From Paraphoma chrysanthemicola (lineage: Eukaryota; Ascomycota; Dothideomycetes; Pleosporales; Phaeosphaeriaceae), in contig JAGMWG010000009.1 in assembly GCA_020744225.1 (NCBI GenBank), positions 1,364,001 to 1,428,000 on the forward strand: a stretch of 64,000 nucleotides of DNA, written 5' to 3'. The notes beneath the pieces were generated by a model. That model was given only the letters and a program-made list of their open reading frames with translations. It searched no databases and had not been told where the DNA came from. The position numbers and the translations under genes are program-made. This document shows positions 44,791 through 55,339 of this stretch, piece by piece (positions within the stretch are counted from its first letter, which is position 1; each line of letters begins with the position of its first letter).

Positions 44791-47050
44791 CCAGATTCTA
44801 GAGGGCCCTCTAGTCCGATATTTATACTCATCGCGCAAAGAAAGTGCGTCAGAAAAAGTGGGTCAAATTCTTGGAGCTGACCTTCACCGGACGCGTTGGA
44901 CGCGTCGCGAAAACTCACGCGTTCATGTGACTATTAAACAGGGCTCTCCATTCGTCGGACGGTCACCACCCTAGTACTGTGGCGTCGTAAATCAGCTGAG
45001 CCTTGCTTCGATCGTACCGATGAATGCTTGTGGACAAGGCGTTGAGGGAAAAGAGCCAATGATGTCCACGCCCAGGCCAATATGGAGTTGCTGCCTTCGA
45101 AGGATGGGTCACATGAGTGATTTCCTGGGGCATCCATCCATGGATGTTCGATCATCGACCAAGGAAACAATCTTTGTTCAATGTCTGCCTAGGGGCTAAT
45201 CGGTGAGCGCATCAAGGCAGCACTCAGTGCACAATCCAAACCGGTTGACATCGGCTCAGCTAATGATTTTGAGAGCCTTCTATGAAGGGAAAGTTGAAAT
45301 CATGGAACCAGAATCTGAATCTTTGCTAAATGAGGCAGCATGTATTACCACATCTGGGTTCATGGGTCAGTGAGCTCTCGGCATTCGTAGAGGCGAGAAA
45401 TTATATCCCTTCCTGGATATAGCATACTGTTCGTTCTTCGTCGGGACCGTGGTCACTCCTTATACAGTAGTGAGTGCTGGCTGTGTGGACTTATGGAGTG
45501 CAAAACTATGTTGGCCGTTGCTGAAGAAAGAGTTGAAGGTTTGTGGTTTCGGTGATTGTATTGCCGCCGTTCTCTTCGGAACTAGCCGAATTCTTCAGAA
45601 AGTGAGGCTGAGAGCAGTGTGTCGTCGGCCCTAACAATTACAGTGCACGCCCAAGCGCCTTTGGTCCTCCATTTTCACCCAATTATCGCCGTCCGTAGTC
45701 CGCTGCGCTAAGGGACTGCAGGCAAGTCTTACCCCATTTTTGACATTCAATCCAGAATCATGCCACGTTGTGGCTCTGATTGCACTGCATTTCCTAGCGC
45801 GGGAGACCAGTCGCTCAGCCTTGAGACCACATACTGGAGGAAACTTGGCAGCGGGCAAATGTCTGGAGAACGGGTAGATGTTCGCTTTCTCTACTTACGG
45901 TTGATAGCGGGAAACTCGCGATAGGACCCCTGATGTATAATGCTCGCACCGCACGTTCTGGCGTGCAAGCGTGGCATAGGTTTTGCGAAGATCAAACAGT
46001 TGTTCTGAGATTCTACCTGGTAGTAACCAACCAGGAGTATTGATTTTCGTTAGTTAGGACATATAGACTGAGCATATTTTGTGCTAATTCACTTCCTAAA
46101 AAGGATGTCATGGGTGCATGGCATAAAGACCAGACGATCGAGCAGCACCTGTAGACGAGATGATATCTGGAGAACGTACGTTCAGAGAGGCTTCAAAATA
46201 TCAAAACGCGTTTGAGATTGTTCACAAGCGTATCTAGTAGATCAGCAAGCTGGTATTTGCCTTCCTGGATTGAGCCTCTAGAACGACAAGAATGAGGCTA
46301 TACTTCTCAACGCTACCGAGGCTCGGTTCAGCAACACGAATAAGTATTCCGCCTTTTGGTAGGATTTCTGGCTTTTTGATTTATTATATTTATATGCAAT
46401 TCAATTCGAGTGCTTCTTCCTTCTCTGAAGCGAGCAAACGAAGGAAATTTTTCATGATGATGATTTTACTACGCGGAAACCTTGACGGTTCCTTCTTTCT
46501 CCATGCGATCTTAAAGTGATGTGGCAGTCTTGAGAAAGCATAATTCAAAAGGTTGTACGCCATACATGCAATAGTACTCGTCAACATACATAAGTGCGAA
46601 GTCATATGTGAGAGTGATTCAACCAGCGAGGCTACCTCGAATGCGCTTTGGCTCTACAGATTGCAGTGCAAAGGCAGCAAGAAAGACGTCTGGGGATGCT
46701 CAAGCCAACCAATGAACCGGCAGCGCGATGTTGCATGGTACCCGTGTGGGCTTAGACTGGGCTAGGCAAATGCTGTCCTATGCTAAGAATTGCAGTGCGA
46801 GGCCGTCTCACTTCTTTACTCTGTGTCGAGCTCTTAACCACCTACACTGTGCAAGCTATTTAGAGCCTGATTTATCTACAAAAAGTCACCTTGATAGTTG
46901 CTGAGATCTACACTCACCATCTGTATCGAATGTTGGCTAAGACTTTTGCCACAAGCCCTCGGCGCCAATGAATGAATCTCGACGCCATCTTCACATGCAG
47001 CCGGCCTGAACCATCCTAACAGCAGCAATGCCGCGACTAAGAAACAATGA
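44791..47050. other. Gene-poor island, left part
   Basis: 2.3 kb without a supportable gene. It contains the ACGCGT cluster (44891-44922) and the first copies of the 18-bp interspersed motif (45630-45647 plus, 45781-45798 minus, 46653-46670 plus, 46782-46799 plus). Composition is ordinary to slightly AT-rich. Short frames present have no family resemblance. Confidence 0.5.
44891..44922. promoter_or_regulatory. Cluster of three MCB-like ACGCGT boxes plus one CGCGAAA box
   Basis: ACGCGT occurs at 44891-44896, 44900-44905 and 44917-44922, with CGCGAAA at 44906-44912. In yeasts ACGCGT is the MBF site and CRCGAAA the SBF site, both driving G1/S transcription; conservation of the system in this fungus is inferred. 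The cluster lies just upstream of the tentative gene at 44299-44790. Confidence 0.4.
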
Positions 47051-48085
47051 TACGAACATGATTCAGTCAACGCGCGCCACCCGTCCTTGAGACCGTTCGA
47101 GTACGATCCACCAGACCTCAACATGGAAGTGGTTCGTTTGATCAAAGTGCTGCCTCGCGATGACCATGGACTCATCCAAGTCAAAATGCGGCATAGCGAT
47201 AAGTTGACACATTACCGGTGCCTTTCGTACATGTGGGGTCAGGATCCTGCCGTTCATCATATCCTCCTGAACGGGCGAGTCTTTTCCGCGCGGAGAAACT
47301 TGCTCGAATTCCTCACCTTTGCCGGTCAGAGGTATGCAAATCAGCCCTTATGGATAGACGCCATGTGCATCGACCAAAGGAACCTTGCTGAGAGGAGCCA
47401 ACAAGTACGACAAATGGCTACCATATATGGCAACGCTCAAGAAGTACTTGTCTGGCTGGGCAAAAGCGTCCGACTAGACGGTATCATTGAATGGGTACAA
47501 CAGAGCCATACTGTTGAAGAGAACTCTGTTACTGCAACTCGAGACCCACCTTACTTTCCCCAGTAAGTGCGCGAGCGGCTAGACAAGATCTGCTCGAATC
47601 CGTACTGGACCCGAGCGTGGATTGCTCAGGAGATTTTACTCCAGGCGAATGTCACAATCGTGAATCGACGAGCACGCTTGTCATGGTTGCGTTTTGGCAT
47701 GGAACTCTTGTATCGAAACTACCAACGACAGACGCTGTTGGCCGCAGCGCTAACTTTGTTTGAGGCTTGGTTACCCCGGCACGGACACATTGTGAAACGT
47801 AAGAGTAACACGCAAACGGTAGTGAGATGGTCGAATGCTCACGATTTCGCACCGCCCCTATCGTTCTAGGAGTTTTTGGCCAGTCGAAAATTCGCGCAGT
47901 GTGCTGATAGGCGAGATCGCATTTACTCATTGCTGGCCATACTGGGAGATAGCGAGCGCGAGAGATTGGATGTAGATTATGGAGAGAACGCTGACGATCT
48001 TTTCTCGAGAGGCGGAGATATTTTTAACGCTTGGCACTCCTGGCATCGGCAAAGTGTGTTGTCCAGGGCTTTGGAGGTGCAGTAG
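47051..48085 (+). pseudogene. HET-domain pseudogene with two in-frame stops
   Basis: One continuous frame carries recognisable HET sequence in three pieces: RPFEYDPPDLNMEVVRLIKVL, YRCLSYMWG, PLWIDAMCIDQRNLAERSQQVRQMATIYGNAQEVLVWLG; then CSNPYWTRAWIAQEILLQ; then CADRRDRIYSLLAILGDSERERLDVDY. TAA at 47564-47566 and TAG at 47867-47869 separate the pieces without changing frame. Both would be Gln codons (CAA, CAG) before a C-to-T change at CpA, the preferred RIP context. The first stop overlaps a GTAAGT that imitates a donor. Splicing there to the nearest acceptor would remove the PYWTRAW core and shift frame, so it is not an intron. No in-frame ATG exists before residue Met at 47123, after the start of the homology. 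The C-terminal part of a HET protein is missing. Confidence 0.85.
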
Positions 48086-50851
48086 GTACAATCCTGTCGC
48101 CAGGGGCCATGCACGGTTTGTAACTTTGAAACACCTTCACTGCCATACGCTGATTCTTAACACTTCCACGAACATATGTGTACACTGAACGTCATAATAT
48201 GCCTTCACAGACTCACACGAAACGGCACAAGTCTCTCGCCCAGCTCTTCGCCCTCGACTTAAACACCCCACAATCAGTAGCACTGATAGTGATGACATCC
48301 ACAACTCAAAAGGCGTTTAATGTAAAAAGCTCTAGCGCTAGCAGTTGTAGTGAACAAGACTATTGGTACTCATGCTCATTTCTACTTCCTCCAAATACTG
48401 ACATAGAGTTTACACCAGTTTACATAATAGATACACTATCTAACGAAGCTGTAGTTCACTGAGCTAAGTCAAAAGTCATGCGTTGGCACCTCGCGCGGCG
48501 CGCGCTAAGAAATGCAGTGCAAAAGACTATTGACGAACGAGAAGCGTCCAAAACAGTCCTGTAGTCCCGCTCTATGACTTGCCAGCTAACTTGCCAGCCT
48601 TACTTAGCCGGTCTGTGATCAAGCACATTAAGATGCGATAACGGAGCATCATGCGAGATACCGGTTTTAAAGGATGCAAACAGATCGTGCTAATATATTC
48701 CGCTGGCCTTGAAATCCTCTTCGAACGCGCCCCAGCTCAGCCTATTCTAAGCGTATGATGTCCATTCCCATTTGAGATCTACCTTGCTACCAATACAGTA
48801 CGTCTCTGAACTGATATCTCGCCACAGACACTATCTTGCTTCTCCTCGCTGCCACCCTGGGCGCGTGACATACTCCAAACTGATCGCGAGATTCACCTGA
48901 CCGGGTTGCCCAGGTGACTGTCGACCTGTATTCCTGTATCGGCTCTTAGACGCTAGAGAATGCAGTGGGATTCGCGCGCAAAACCAATAGGAAGGATGCA
49001 AGATAGGTCGTTGACGAATCAACGATGTGTCGGTGACACAGTGCATATAGTTTTGCGAGGGGCTGAGAAGCAGCTCCTCGGGTCCTCCCGATCTTATGCA
49101 CTACAATTCTTAGCCTGGGAGAGCAGCTCTTTCTTCCAGTCTTACCCAACACAAGTAAGCGTTTCATCGGAACCTGTCGCATCCACAATATCCAGGTATC
49201 CAAGGTATACACGCGAATACAGATTTGACGATCGCCTGTGAATGCCTACATCGCGCTCACTACAACAACTTTCATGTAGATGTGCGATGTACTACAGTCA
49301 TGGCTTTGATGGAGACGCATACTCAAGCCCACACAAGATCGACGACAAGGCAAACGAAGCTTCGAGTGCTCCTGAGGTCCTTCCTTCACTCGAGGGCTCC
49401 GGTGCGCTAGCAATTGCAGTGCATTCTGGTGATAGCTTCAAGCGCCCGGCAAGCAGCTCATTGGTCCACGTCAAAAGTCCTCGGACCAACGTTCATCTCC
49501 CGCACGCTAGCAGTTGCAGTGCAAATCCAGTTATGAAGAGTAGGCCAGCAGCTGGTCCAAGTTTCACGCACGCATAATTCATTGGTCCACACCAAACGTC
49601 GTCCAGCGTCCCTTCTCCCACGCTAGGAGATGTAGTGTAACATACTTTGGGCGAATCGAGATCTCTCTGTTCTCGCGGTGCCGCTGTAGGCACATATTAC
49701 ACCAAGGCATACGCATCGAGCTGGAAGTCTGCCACCTACCCATGTATAGCTAAGTTCGATTTCCTCGCGCTTCGATGTTATCTTGACATCCAACACAACA
49801 AGAAGACCTAATACCACATGTATCCAGACACAAAAACGCGGTACTATGGTCATGTATTCAACCACTTCTTCATGTCAACATAAGGCTGCGTCCTGCAAAC
49901 ACACCCAACATGCCATGCTTGTGGCTCGTCAGCAGCTCAACTACAGCTGCGCTATCCGATCACCTCCCTGGCGCTAAGAATTGCAGTGCTGTGTGGAGAA
50001 GACCGTGTGCATACGGCTATGAATCCGGAAGGCTGCGTAACGCACATCAGGCCAGCCCCACTGCTGTTCGCCTACCCCTGCTCTAACATCCTCTCGTCGG
50101 CGCTAGCGATTGCAGTGCACCGATCCCGTGAGATCGTGTAGTAAAAGTTGAAAATTCTAGTCGTGCTTCTAGACCCCAATCCATCCCGTCATCACAGACG
50201 TGTCGTGCGGGCTAGGAATTGCAATGCACCTTCCAAGAGACATAGGGCTGCCGCACTGCGTATATCCTGAATGAAGCGAGGGAATGCGTAAGTACGTGAG
50301 TGACCCATTGCCCTTTCAAGAAAAAAGGTAGGCAGTCTTTGGAGCTGAATGCCTGGGCACTAAGAACACGATGCAACACCACGACGACTTGCGAGATAAT
50401 CGGTACGATAGTGTTGAAAGTATCGTACTGATCTAATGAAGCGTCTAGCAGCTTTTCATAATTGATCCCGAGGTTGGGATTGCGTGTTGTTATTACTCAA
50501 CAGGGTCACTTGTCCCAAATATCATTTCTTTACTGAAGGAGGTGATACATGAGACAGACTCTGCCAGTACGAGATACCCAATCGCCAAAGCAACGTAGCT
50601 CATCACAGTCACCAAGTAAGTTAAATCTCGACCAAGTCCGCTAACCTTCAGCATCGCTCCAATACATGCTCAACGAGACATCGCTGGGCTGTTTCGGAAA
50701 AGAAGATGAAAAGTGTGATATCACCAACGTAACGCAAGACTTTCCATCCAAACACATTTACTAGATTAGCACGTCGCGAGCCAGACTGTCTCGCACGGTC
50801 ACCAAAGGACTGCTCCTCCGCGCTAGCAATTGCAGTGCAGCGAACGCCTGT

Positions 50852-50997
50852 TAGGGATGCAAAAGCGCTTTTGCACCCCTGCAAGCATTCACTGAGCGCT
50901 TTTGCACCCCTGATAAGTGCTTACAGGGGTGCAAAAGCGCTCACTGGGATTCAGAAGCCATTTGGAAGCTTTCGCCAAGCGTCTTTGCACGCACAGG
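50852..50997. mobile_element. Foldback / hAT-like terminal inverted repeat cluster (MITE-like)
   Basis: The unit AGCGCTTTTGCACCCCTG and its reverse complement recur. TGCAAAAGCGCTTTTGCA at 50858-50875 is a perfect 18-bp palindrome. 50893-50912 and 50924-50943 form a perfect 20-bp inverted repeat (right arm CAGGGGTGCAAAAGCGCTCA) with an 11-nt spacer that can itself pair (TAAG/CTTA). A decayed unit lies near 50976-50997 (AAGCGTCTTTGCACGCACAG). CAGGGGTG...CACCCCTG ends look like hAT-superfamily termini. No transposase and no clear 8-bp target duplication are visible, so the transposon identity is inferred. Confidence 0.5.
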
Positions 50998-51176
50998 CAT
51001 GCAAGCCACATGCCCTGTGCTTGAGCAATAAGACGGAATTCTGGCAAGAAGATGCTTCGAGATAATGAGGACTAAACGTGATGGCAAAATGTACCTGTCT
51101 GGAGATTATTTCTCTTACTGCGCTTTTTTTAAGCACTAACAAAGCCAATGAGGTCGAAGTGAACAATGAAATGGGG

Positions 51177-51254
51177 ATATTACTACGTGAGACATAATCT
51201 TCCCCCAGACCTATATAGAAAGTCTTGCCATAAGGCTGTCATGTGTGCCCTAGT
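51177..51254. repeat. Direct repeat, copy 1
   Basis: Begins ATATTACTACGTGAGACATAATC and ends near GTGCCCTAG-TATG. It is matched at 51943-52025 with scattered substitutions and small indels, about 765 bp apart, in the same orientation. Confidence 0.75.
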
Positions 51255-51942
51255 ATGTGTCTCAGCCCGTCAGGTGTTCGCCTACCCCTGCTATCTGGTC
51301 TCCTTGTCGGCGCTAGAGATTGCAATGCGCGACGAAGTGCCAATCGATATGAACCAGCCTTACAGACCTGTCCTGCGCACTAGGAATTGCAGTGCAAAGC
51401 CTGAATTGAGCTAAGATTCGACCATTCCTGTTCTCGGGCAACGCTTCTAGCGCACTTCTACAAACGGACATAGTGCAGCCTCACAGACGTGTCCTGCGCG
51501 CTAGGAATTGCAGTGCACTTTAGCTCCATGTTTCCTTATTTGTGTAGGAAATAAGTGAAGGGAAGAAACTGCGCATTTTATAAGTTTAACATGACCAGAA
51601 CACAACATAGCACCACGACACCGCACAAAATGTTCGCTCCAAGAGTACTAGAATATCCTACCACTCTTGTCTTTTATACAAGATTCCGAGACTGTAGCCG
51701 GGTCTTAGTGTACCCGAGCAGGATCCTTTACCAAAAGCCTCATTTCTGGTTGAGGAGTAATAGATGCTTTGGACACAACTTGCACGTACGAAACATGTAG
51801 CCGACTATTAAACCGACGTGATGTGTATGAATCACGCAGGAAAGTGATCTTAATCGACTTTGCAAAGCTTCGACACAATGTGCAGACGTGTGGGTGGTAG
51901 GCAATGGTGATGAGTTCTTTTGAAAGAAAGGATGAAAAGGGT

Positions 51943-52025
51943 ATATTACTACGTGAGACATAATCGTCCTCCAAACCTATGCAGAGAGTCTTGCCATTAA
52001 CGCCATCATTAGTGCCCTAGAGTAT
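51943..52025. repeat. Direct repeat, copy 2
   Basis: Matches 51177-51254 and lies in the 3' flank of the Ytp1-like gene, just after its stop at 52062. It may have arisen by local duplication or as paired remnants of one element. Confidence 0.75.
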
Positions 52026-52061
52026 GCGAGAAAGTGAAATTGCTTGTGCTTGTTTATGCGT

Positions 52062-53570
52062 TCAATGGTGCGCAACGAGTGGTCGTGTCTCTTTGTTATG
52101 GAGGGGCGAGTCCTCGTCATCATCGTCTGAGTCCAGTCCTGCAAGCTCAAATTCTTGAGCATCTCGTACTCTGTGGTCAGGTCTGATGTGGCCGTTTGCA
52201 TGGCCGTTGGTCAGGCCGTTGGTGCGAGGAGCCTCGGCATCGGATTTGGAGGTGTGGCTCCATGCGGAGACGGCATACAGGTGCAAGAGCATGTTGACGA
52301 CTTAAAAGATGTTAGAAGATGAAGTAGAGGTGGTGAGCGTTGAACTCACAGAGAAACAGCAGAAAGGCGACGCTAAACATGATCAGCACGTAAGACACGT
52401 GAGTGATGTGCGCATCATGAAGAAGCTGCATCTGCTCTTCTGTCGCGCCCATGAACAAGAAACCGCCCGCGATCAGCAGGAAGGGCGTCATGTACTGAAA
52501 GCTGTTGGGATCTTCGCCGTCGTTGGAGATAGCGTTGCGATCCTTCAACACGAACGCGATCTCGATGACACGCGCAGCGCCCGCAGCCATGAGAGTGTAT
52601 CCGAATACTGTATGCAGCATGGTTGAGATCGGGAGGTGTTGCGGATGTGCCGACATAGCCCAACCGGTCATGAAGATGACCATGCCTGGAACGAGATTTC
52701 GCTTTGGTCTGCCATCTCTTGCACGACTCAGCCATACGCCGACCAGGCCCGCCGCCCACCAAATTACGCCCATGGAAGTGTGCTGCACGTCATTGTGGGC
52801 CCATTCCTGGCCCCAGCGGTGTTCGGTAAAAGTATTGACGCAGCCCCATGCAGCGATGACCAGCGAGTCGAAGAACTCCTGGCTTCGTCCTGTTCGCCTG
52901 AGCCAGACTTGTCCTACCAGAAGGAGGATGATGAGTAGAATGCCGTACGCGATGAAGGCGCTACCCATGATGAAGTGCGCAAGGCACTGTCCGGTATGGT
53001 CTGCTCGGCAGAATCCAAGAGCTGTGATGCCGCCAAAGACGAACTGGACCCAGGTCACGATAGGCATGGCCTTGCCCACCACGCCATGGGCCTTCACCAC
53101 GACTTTGCGTATCTTGCCATGTATGCCCTTCTCAAGATGGAGCTTCAAGTACACGCCCATTGCGATTTGCGCAATCAGCATGAGCATGATGTACGGGACG
53201 AATTGGGCGTGAATGTTCTTGGTGAACTGTCTGCCTTTGTGCTTGTGGCCGAGGAAGTATCCGACGATTGCGAGCATTGAGCCAAGTGTCTGAACCGGCA
53301 CGTGCCATTTTGAGCGTATTATCTATGATCGTGTTGGTCAAGACTACGAGAAGATTGCATTCGGCTGCTTACACCAAGTACCATGCCAGTCGGGAAGATG
53401 ATGCCCCAGGCCAAGCTCTGTATCAGAATGTGTATCCATAGTATCGAGTCGAGAGGATCCGCCGAGATTGCATGCCCCTCCTCGATATTGTCCGTATGGT
53501 GGTCGTGCGCCCTGACAGATGTGCTAAGGAGAAGCGCCGCCACGGCGAGCGTTGTCGTCCGGACTTCCAT
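52062..53570 (-). CDS. YTP1: Ytp1-like multi-pass membrane protein
   Basis: Exons 53570-53373, 53322-52350, 52300-52062 give 469 residues, against 459 in yeast Ytp1. A signal peptide (MEVRTTTLAVAALLLSTSVRA) is followed by a His-rich stretch (HDHHTDNIEEGH). Many membrane helices then carry the cytochrome b561-like pattern of the DUF2427/Ytp1 family. Examples are WIHILIQSLAWGIIFPTGMVLG, the paired His in VKAHGVVGKAMPIVTWVQFVFGG, FIMGSAFIAYGILLIILLLVG and LHTVFGYTLMAAGAARVIEI. The C-terminal cytosolic tail is acidic (GLDSDDDDEDSP). Both introns have good branch points and close in phase. Function is unknown; haem or metal binding by the conserved histidines is a family-level inference. Divergent from the Swi5-family gene. 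Confidence 0.88.
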
Positions 53571-53863
53571 TTGACCAGTGCTCAATAGGGCTAACGTGCG
53601 TTTTGGCGTGAAGAATAGGCGCGAACTACGGAAACTCCAATGCGGAGAGCGTTAGGGTGAGAGAAGCATTCAGCGATGCGTGCGAAGAGCAGGAAGTGAC
53701 GATCAAAGGAGAGCTCTGTTGAGAAGGTGCTTTCATGCGTCGCAATCTACCGCTTACGTGAAAGGCAGCCGCGTCCGTCATTGGCTTCCGCCGCGGGCCG
53801 GCCAGGAACGCCAGCTTCTCCGACCCGTCGTCACGCACCTGCATTGTCACTCCACTCACTATC

Positions 53864-55339
53864 ATGGCCGCTGGGGGAGAGAGAAGAGAAGTCCCAGACT
53901 CGGAAGATGAGCCCATGACATCGTCGCCTGTCAGCGTTTCGGATGGTGCTGCCGACAAGCTTTTCGCTGCCGGGCCTGTTCCACTCCAAGACGCCCAGCA
54001 CGCGCTACAAGAGGCTGCGCGCCCTCACCAAGCGAATGCTGAGCACCATGCCAACAGCGCCGACGGCCGCACTGATGGCTTGGACGCCGATCAGGAGATT
54101 GCTTCAGTCGACGTCGACGCGACAAAACCTGCTCAGACTGACGTGCACCCATCTACAACAGCATCGCAAAATCATCAGGAGCTTGAAGCGTGTAGGGACC
54201 AAGCCGACTTTGCTTCTATCGACGCGTTATCCAATGATCGACCAGATGTTGATGACATTGTGAGCTCCGAGAACGCGATTGCAATGAGCATGGAGCAGCA
54301 TGACCGCCAAACGGCTGGTCACGACGTGATTGAAGGGCCTGAGCATGCCGCAACACCAGCGATTGACCTGAAAGCCCAGACGCCTGGAGCTGGTGATCGC
54401 GGTGCGCTGCCTGCACGAGAGCAGCAACCCGAATTTGCGCCCAAGGACATCGCTTTGGATCAGACCGCGCGTGATCCATGTGCTACGCTAAAACATGAAA
54501 CGGGCCACACCATTGATACTAAGCAGGTACAATACAACGCTGCCTCACCAGTGCTTGACATCTTGGATTCTGATAGAACCAAGTTCGTGAAGGAGAAGGG
54601 AGAAGATTCAACACGGTCAAATACTGCATCGCATGACACTAACAACGCGGATCATGATGCTGCCACCCAGAGCTCGAGAAGTGGCAATGATACAGCCCTC
54701 ATTGACCATAGGGTGAGCGTTCACGTTCACGAGCAAGCTCTTACTGCCGTCGTCTTGCCGTCCTCGTCTCCTCCTTGCTAACGAGGCTGCCAGATGAACG
54801 ACCAAGGAACTTCCGTCGACGCTCAAACCAACGTCAATAGCAACGAAGTCGTCACGGTTGACGAGCAGAAACCTGTGGCAGCGATACCACCATCAGAGCA
54901 TGTAGCCTCGAATGAAATGGATCAGATATCTGGAGCGATCGTTTGCCACTCCACGGTGCTCGCCACAAAGTCGCAAACAGATCCCGAGCACCACAAGTCT
55001 ATCAGTTCTCAAGAGCCGCTCGTTGCAAAGACACCCCAAGAGATCACTCTTGCGGAACTCAAGGCCCAGAAAGCCGCCCTTCTAGCTTCTTTGGCAACCC
55101 TCCCTGCCATTCAAGTACTCATGGAAGAGAGCGCCGAGACAAATGAAGGAGATGATGAGCCGACTGACAGCGAGATCATTACCGCTGCGAATAAGATAGT
55201 AAAGGATCACATCAAGTTGCTGCACGAGTACAATGAGCTGAAAGACGTTGGACAAGGACTGATGGGCTTGATCGCGGATCAGCGTGGCGTCAGGATAGTC
55301 GAGGTGCAGGAAGAGTTCGGCGTCGACTCAAATGACTGA
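53864..55339 (+). CDS. swi5: Swi5/Sae3-family recombination mediator with long N-terminal extension
   Basis: Works with Sfr1/Mei5 to help Rad51 and Dmc1 form filaments in homologous recombination. Exons 53864-54712 and 54794-55339 give 464 residues. The intron is GTGAGC...TTGCTAACGAGGCTGCCAG, phase 0. Only the last about 110 residues are conserved: ITLAELKAQKAALLASLATLP, IITAANKIVKDHIKLLHEYNELKDVGQGLMGLIADQRG and VQEEFGVDSND, the Swi5 (PF07061) helical signature. The first about 350 residues are acidic, rich in Asp, Ala, Thr and His, with no predicted fold. They are far longer than the whole yeast Sae3 (91 residues). The start ATG at 53864 is the first in frame after the divergent Ytp1 promoter. 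An internal start in exon 2 could make a short form. Confidence 0.85.

Larger units (their letters stand above)
45630..51517 (+). repeat. Interspersed 18-bp motif family, core GCTAGSAATTGCAGTGCA
   Basis: At least 17 copies sit in 5.9 kb. Plus strand: 45630, 46653, 46782, 48337, 48504, 48952, 49406, 49506, 49622, 49973, 50102, 50211, 50822, 51312, 51379, 51500 (start positions). Minus strand: 45781-45798 and 49097-49114. Copies at 49406 and 50822 are identical. Most differ by 1-4 bases, several by C-to-T or G-to-A. The upstream flank is often GC-rich (TCGGCGCTAG or TGCGCGCTAG). Some copies share longer flanks: 50102 and 51312 both follow TTCGCCTACCCCTGCT, and 50211, 51379 and 51500 follow a CACAGACSTGTCSTGCG-like segment. 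No shared reading frame and no constant spacing (about 70 to 1500 bp). Right of CAGTGCA the copies diverge at once. The function is unknown. Confidence 0.85.
48086..52061. other. Gene-poor island, right part
   Basis: 4 kb with no supportable protein gene. It is dense in the 18-bp motif (twelve or more copies) and also holds the inverted-repeat cluster at 50852-50997 and a direct repeat (51177-51254 and 51943-52025). Small frames such as 48178-48462 have no family features. It looks like decayed repetitive DNA, or a noncoding locus. Confidence 0.55.

Noticed and set aside
47563..47632. Possible intron at the GTAAGT overlapping the first stop of the HET pseudogene
   Set aside because: The nearest good acceptor would remove the conserved PYWTRAWIAQ core and change frame, so a nonsense mutation is simpler.
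45630..51517. CRISPR-like array
   Set aside because: Repeat is imperfect, occurs on both strands and spacing ranges from tens to over a thousand bases; the host is a eukaryote.
45630..51517. Helitron 3' ends (CTAG plus hairpin)
   Set aside because: Conservation continues for 14 bp beyond CTAG and no consistent hairpin precedes it.
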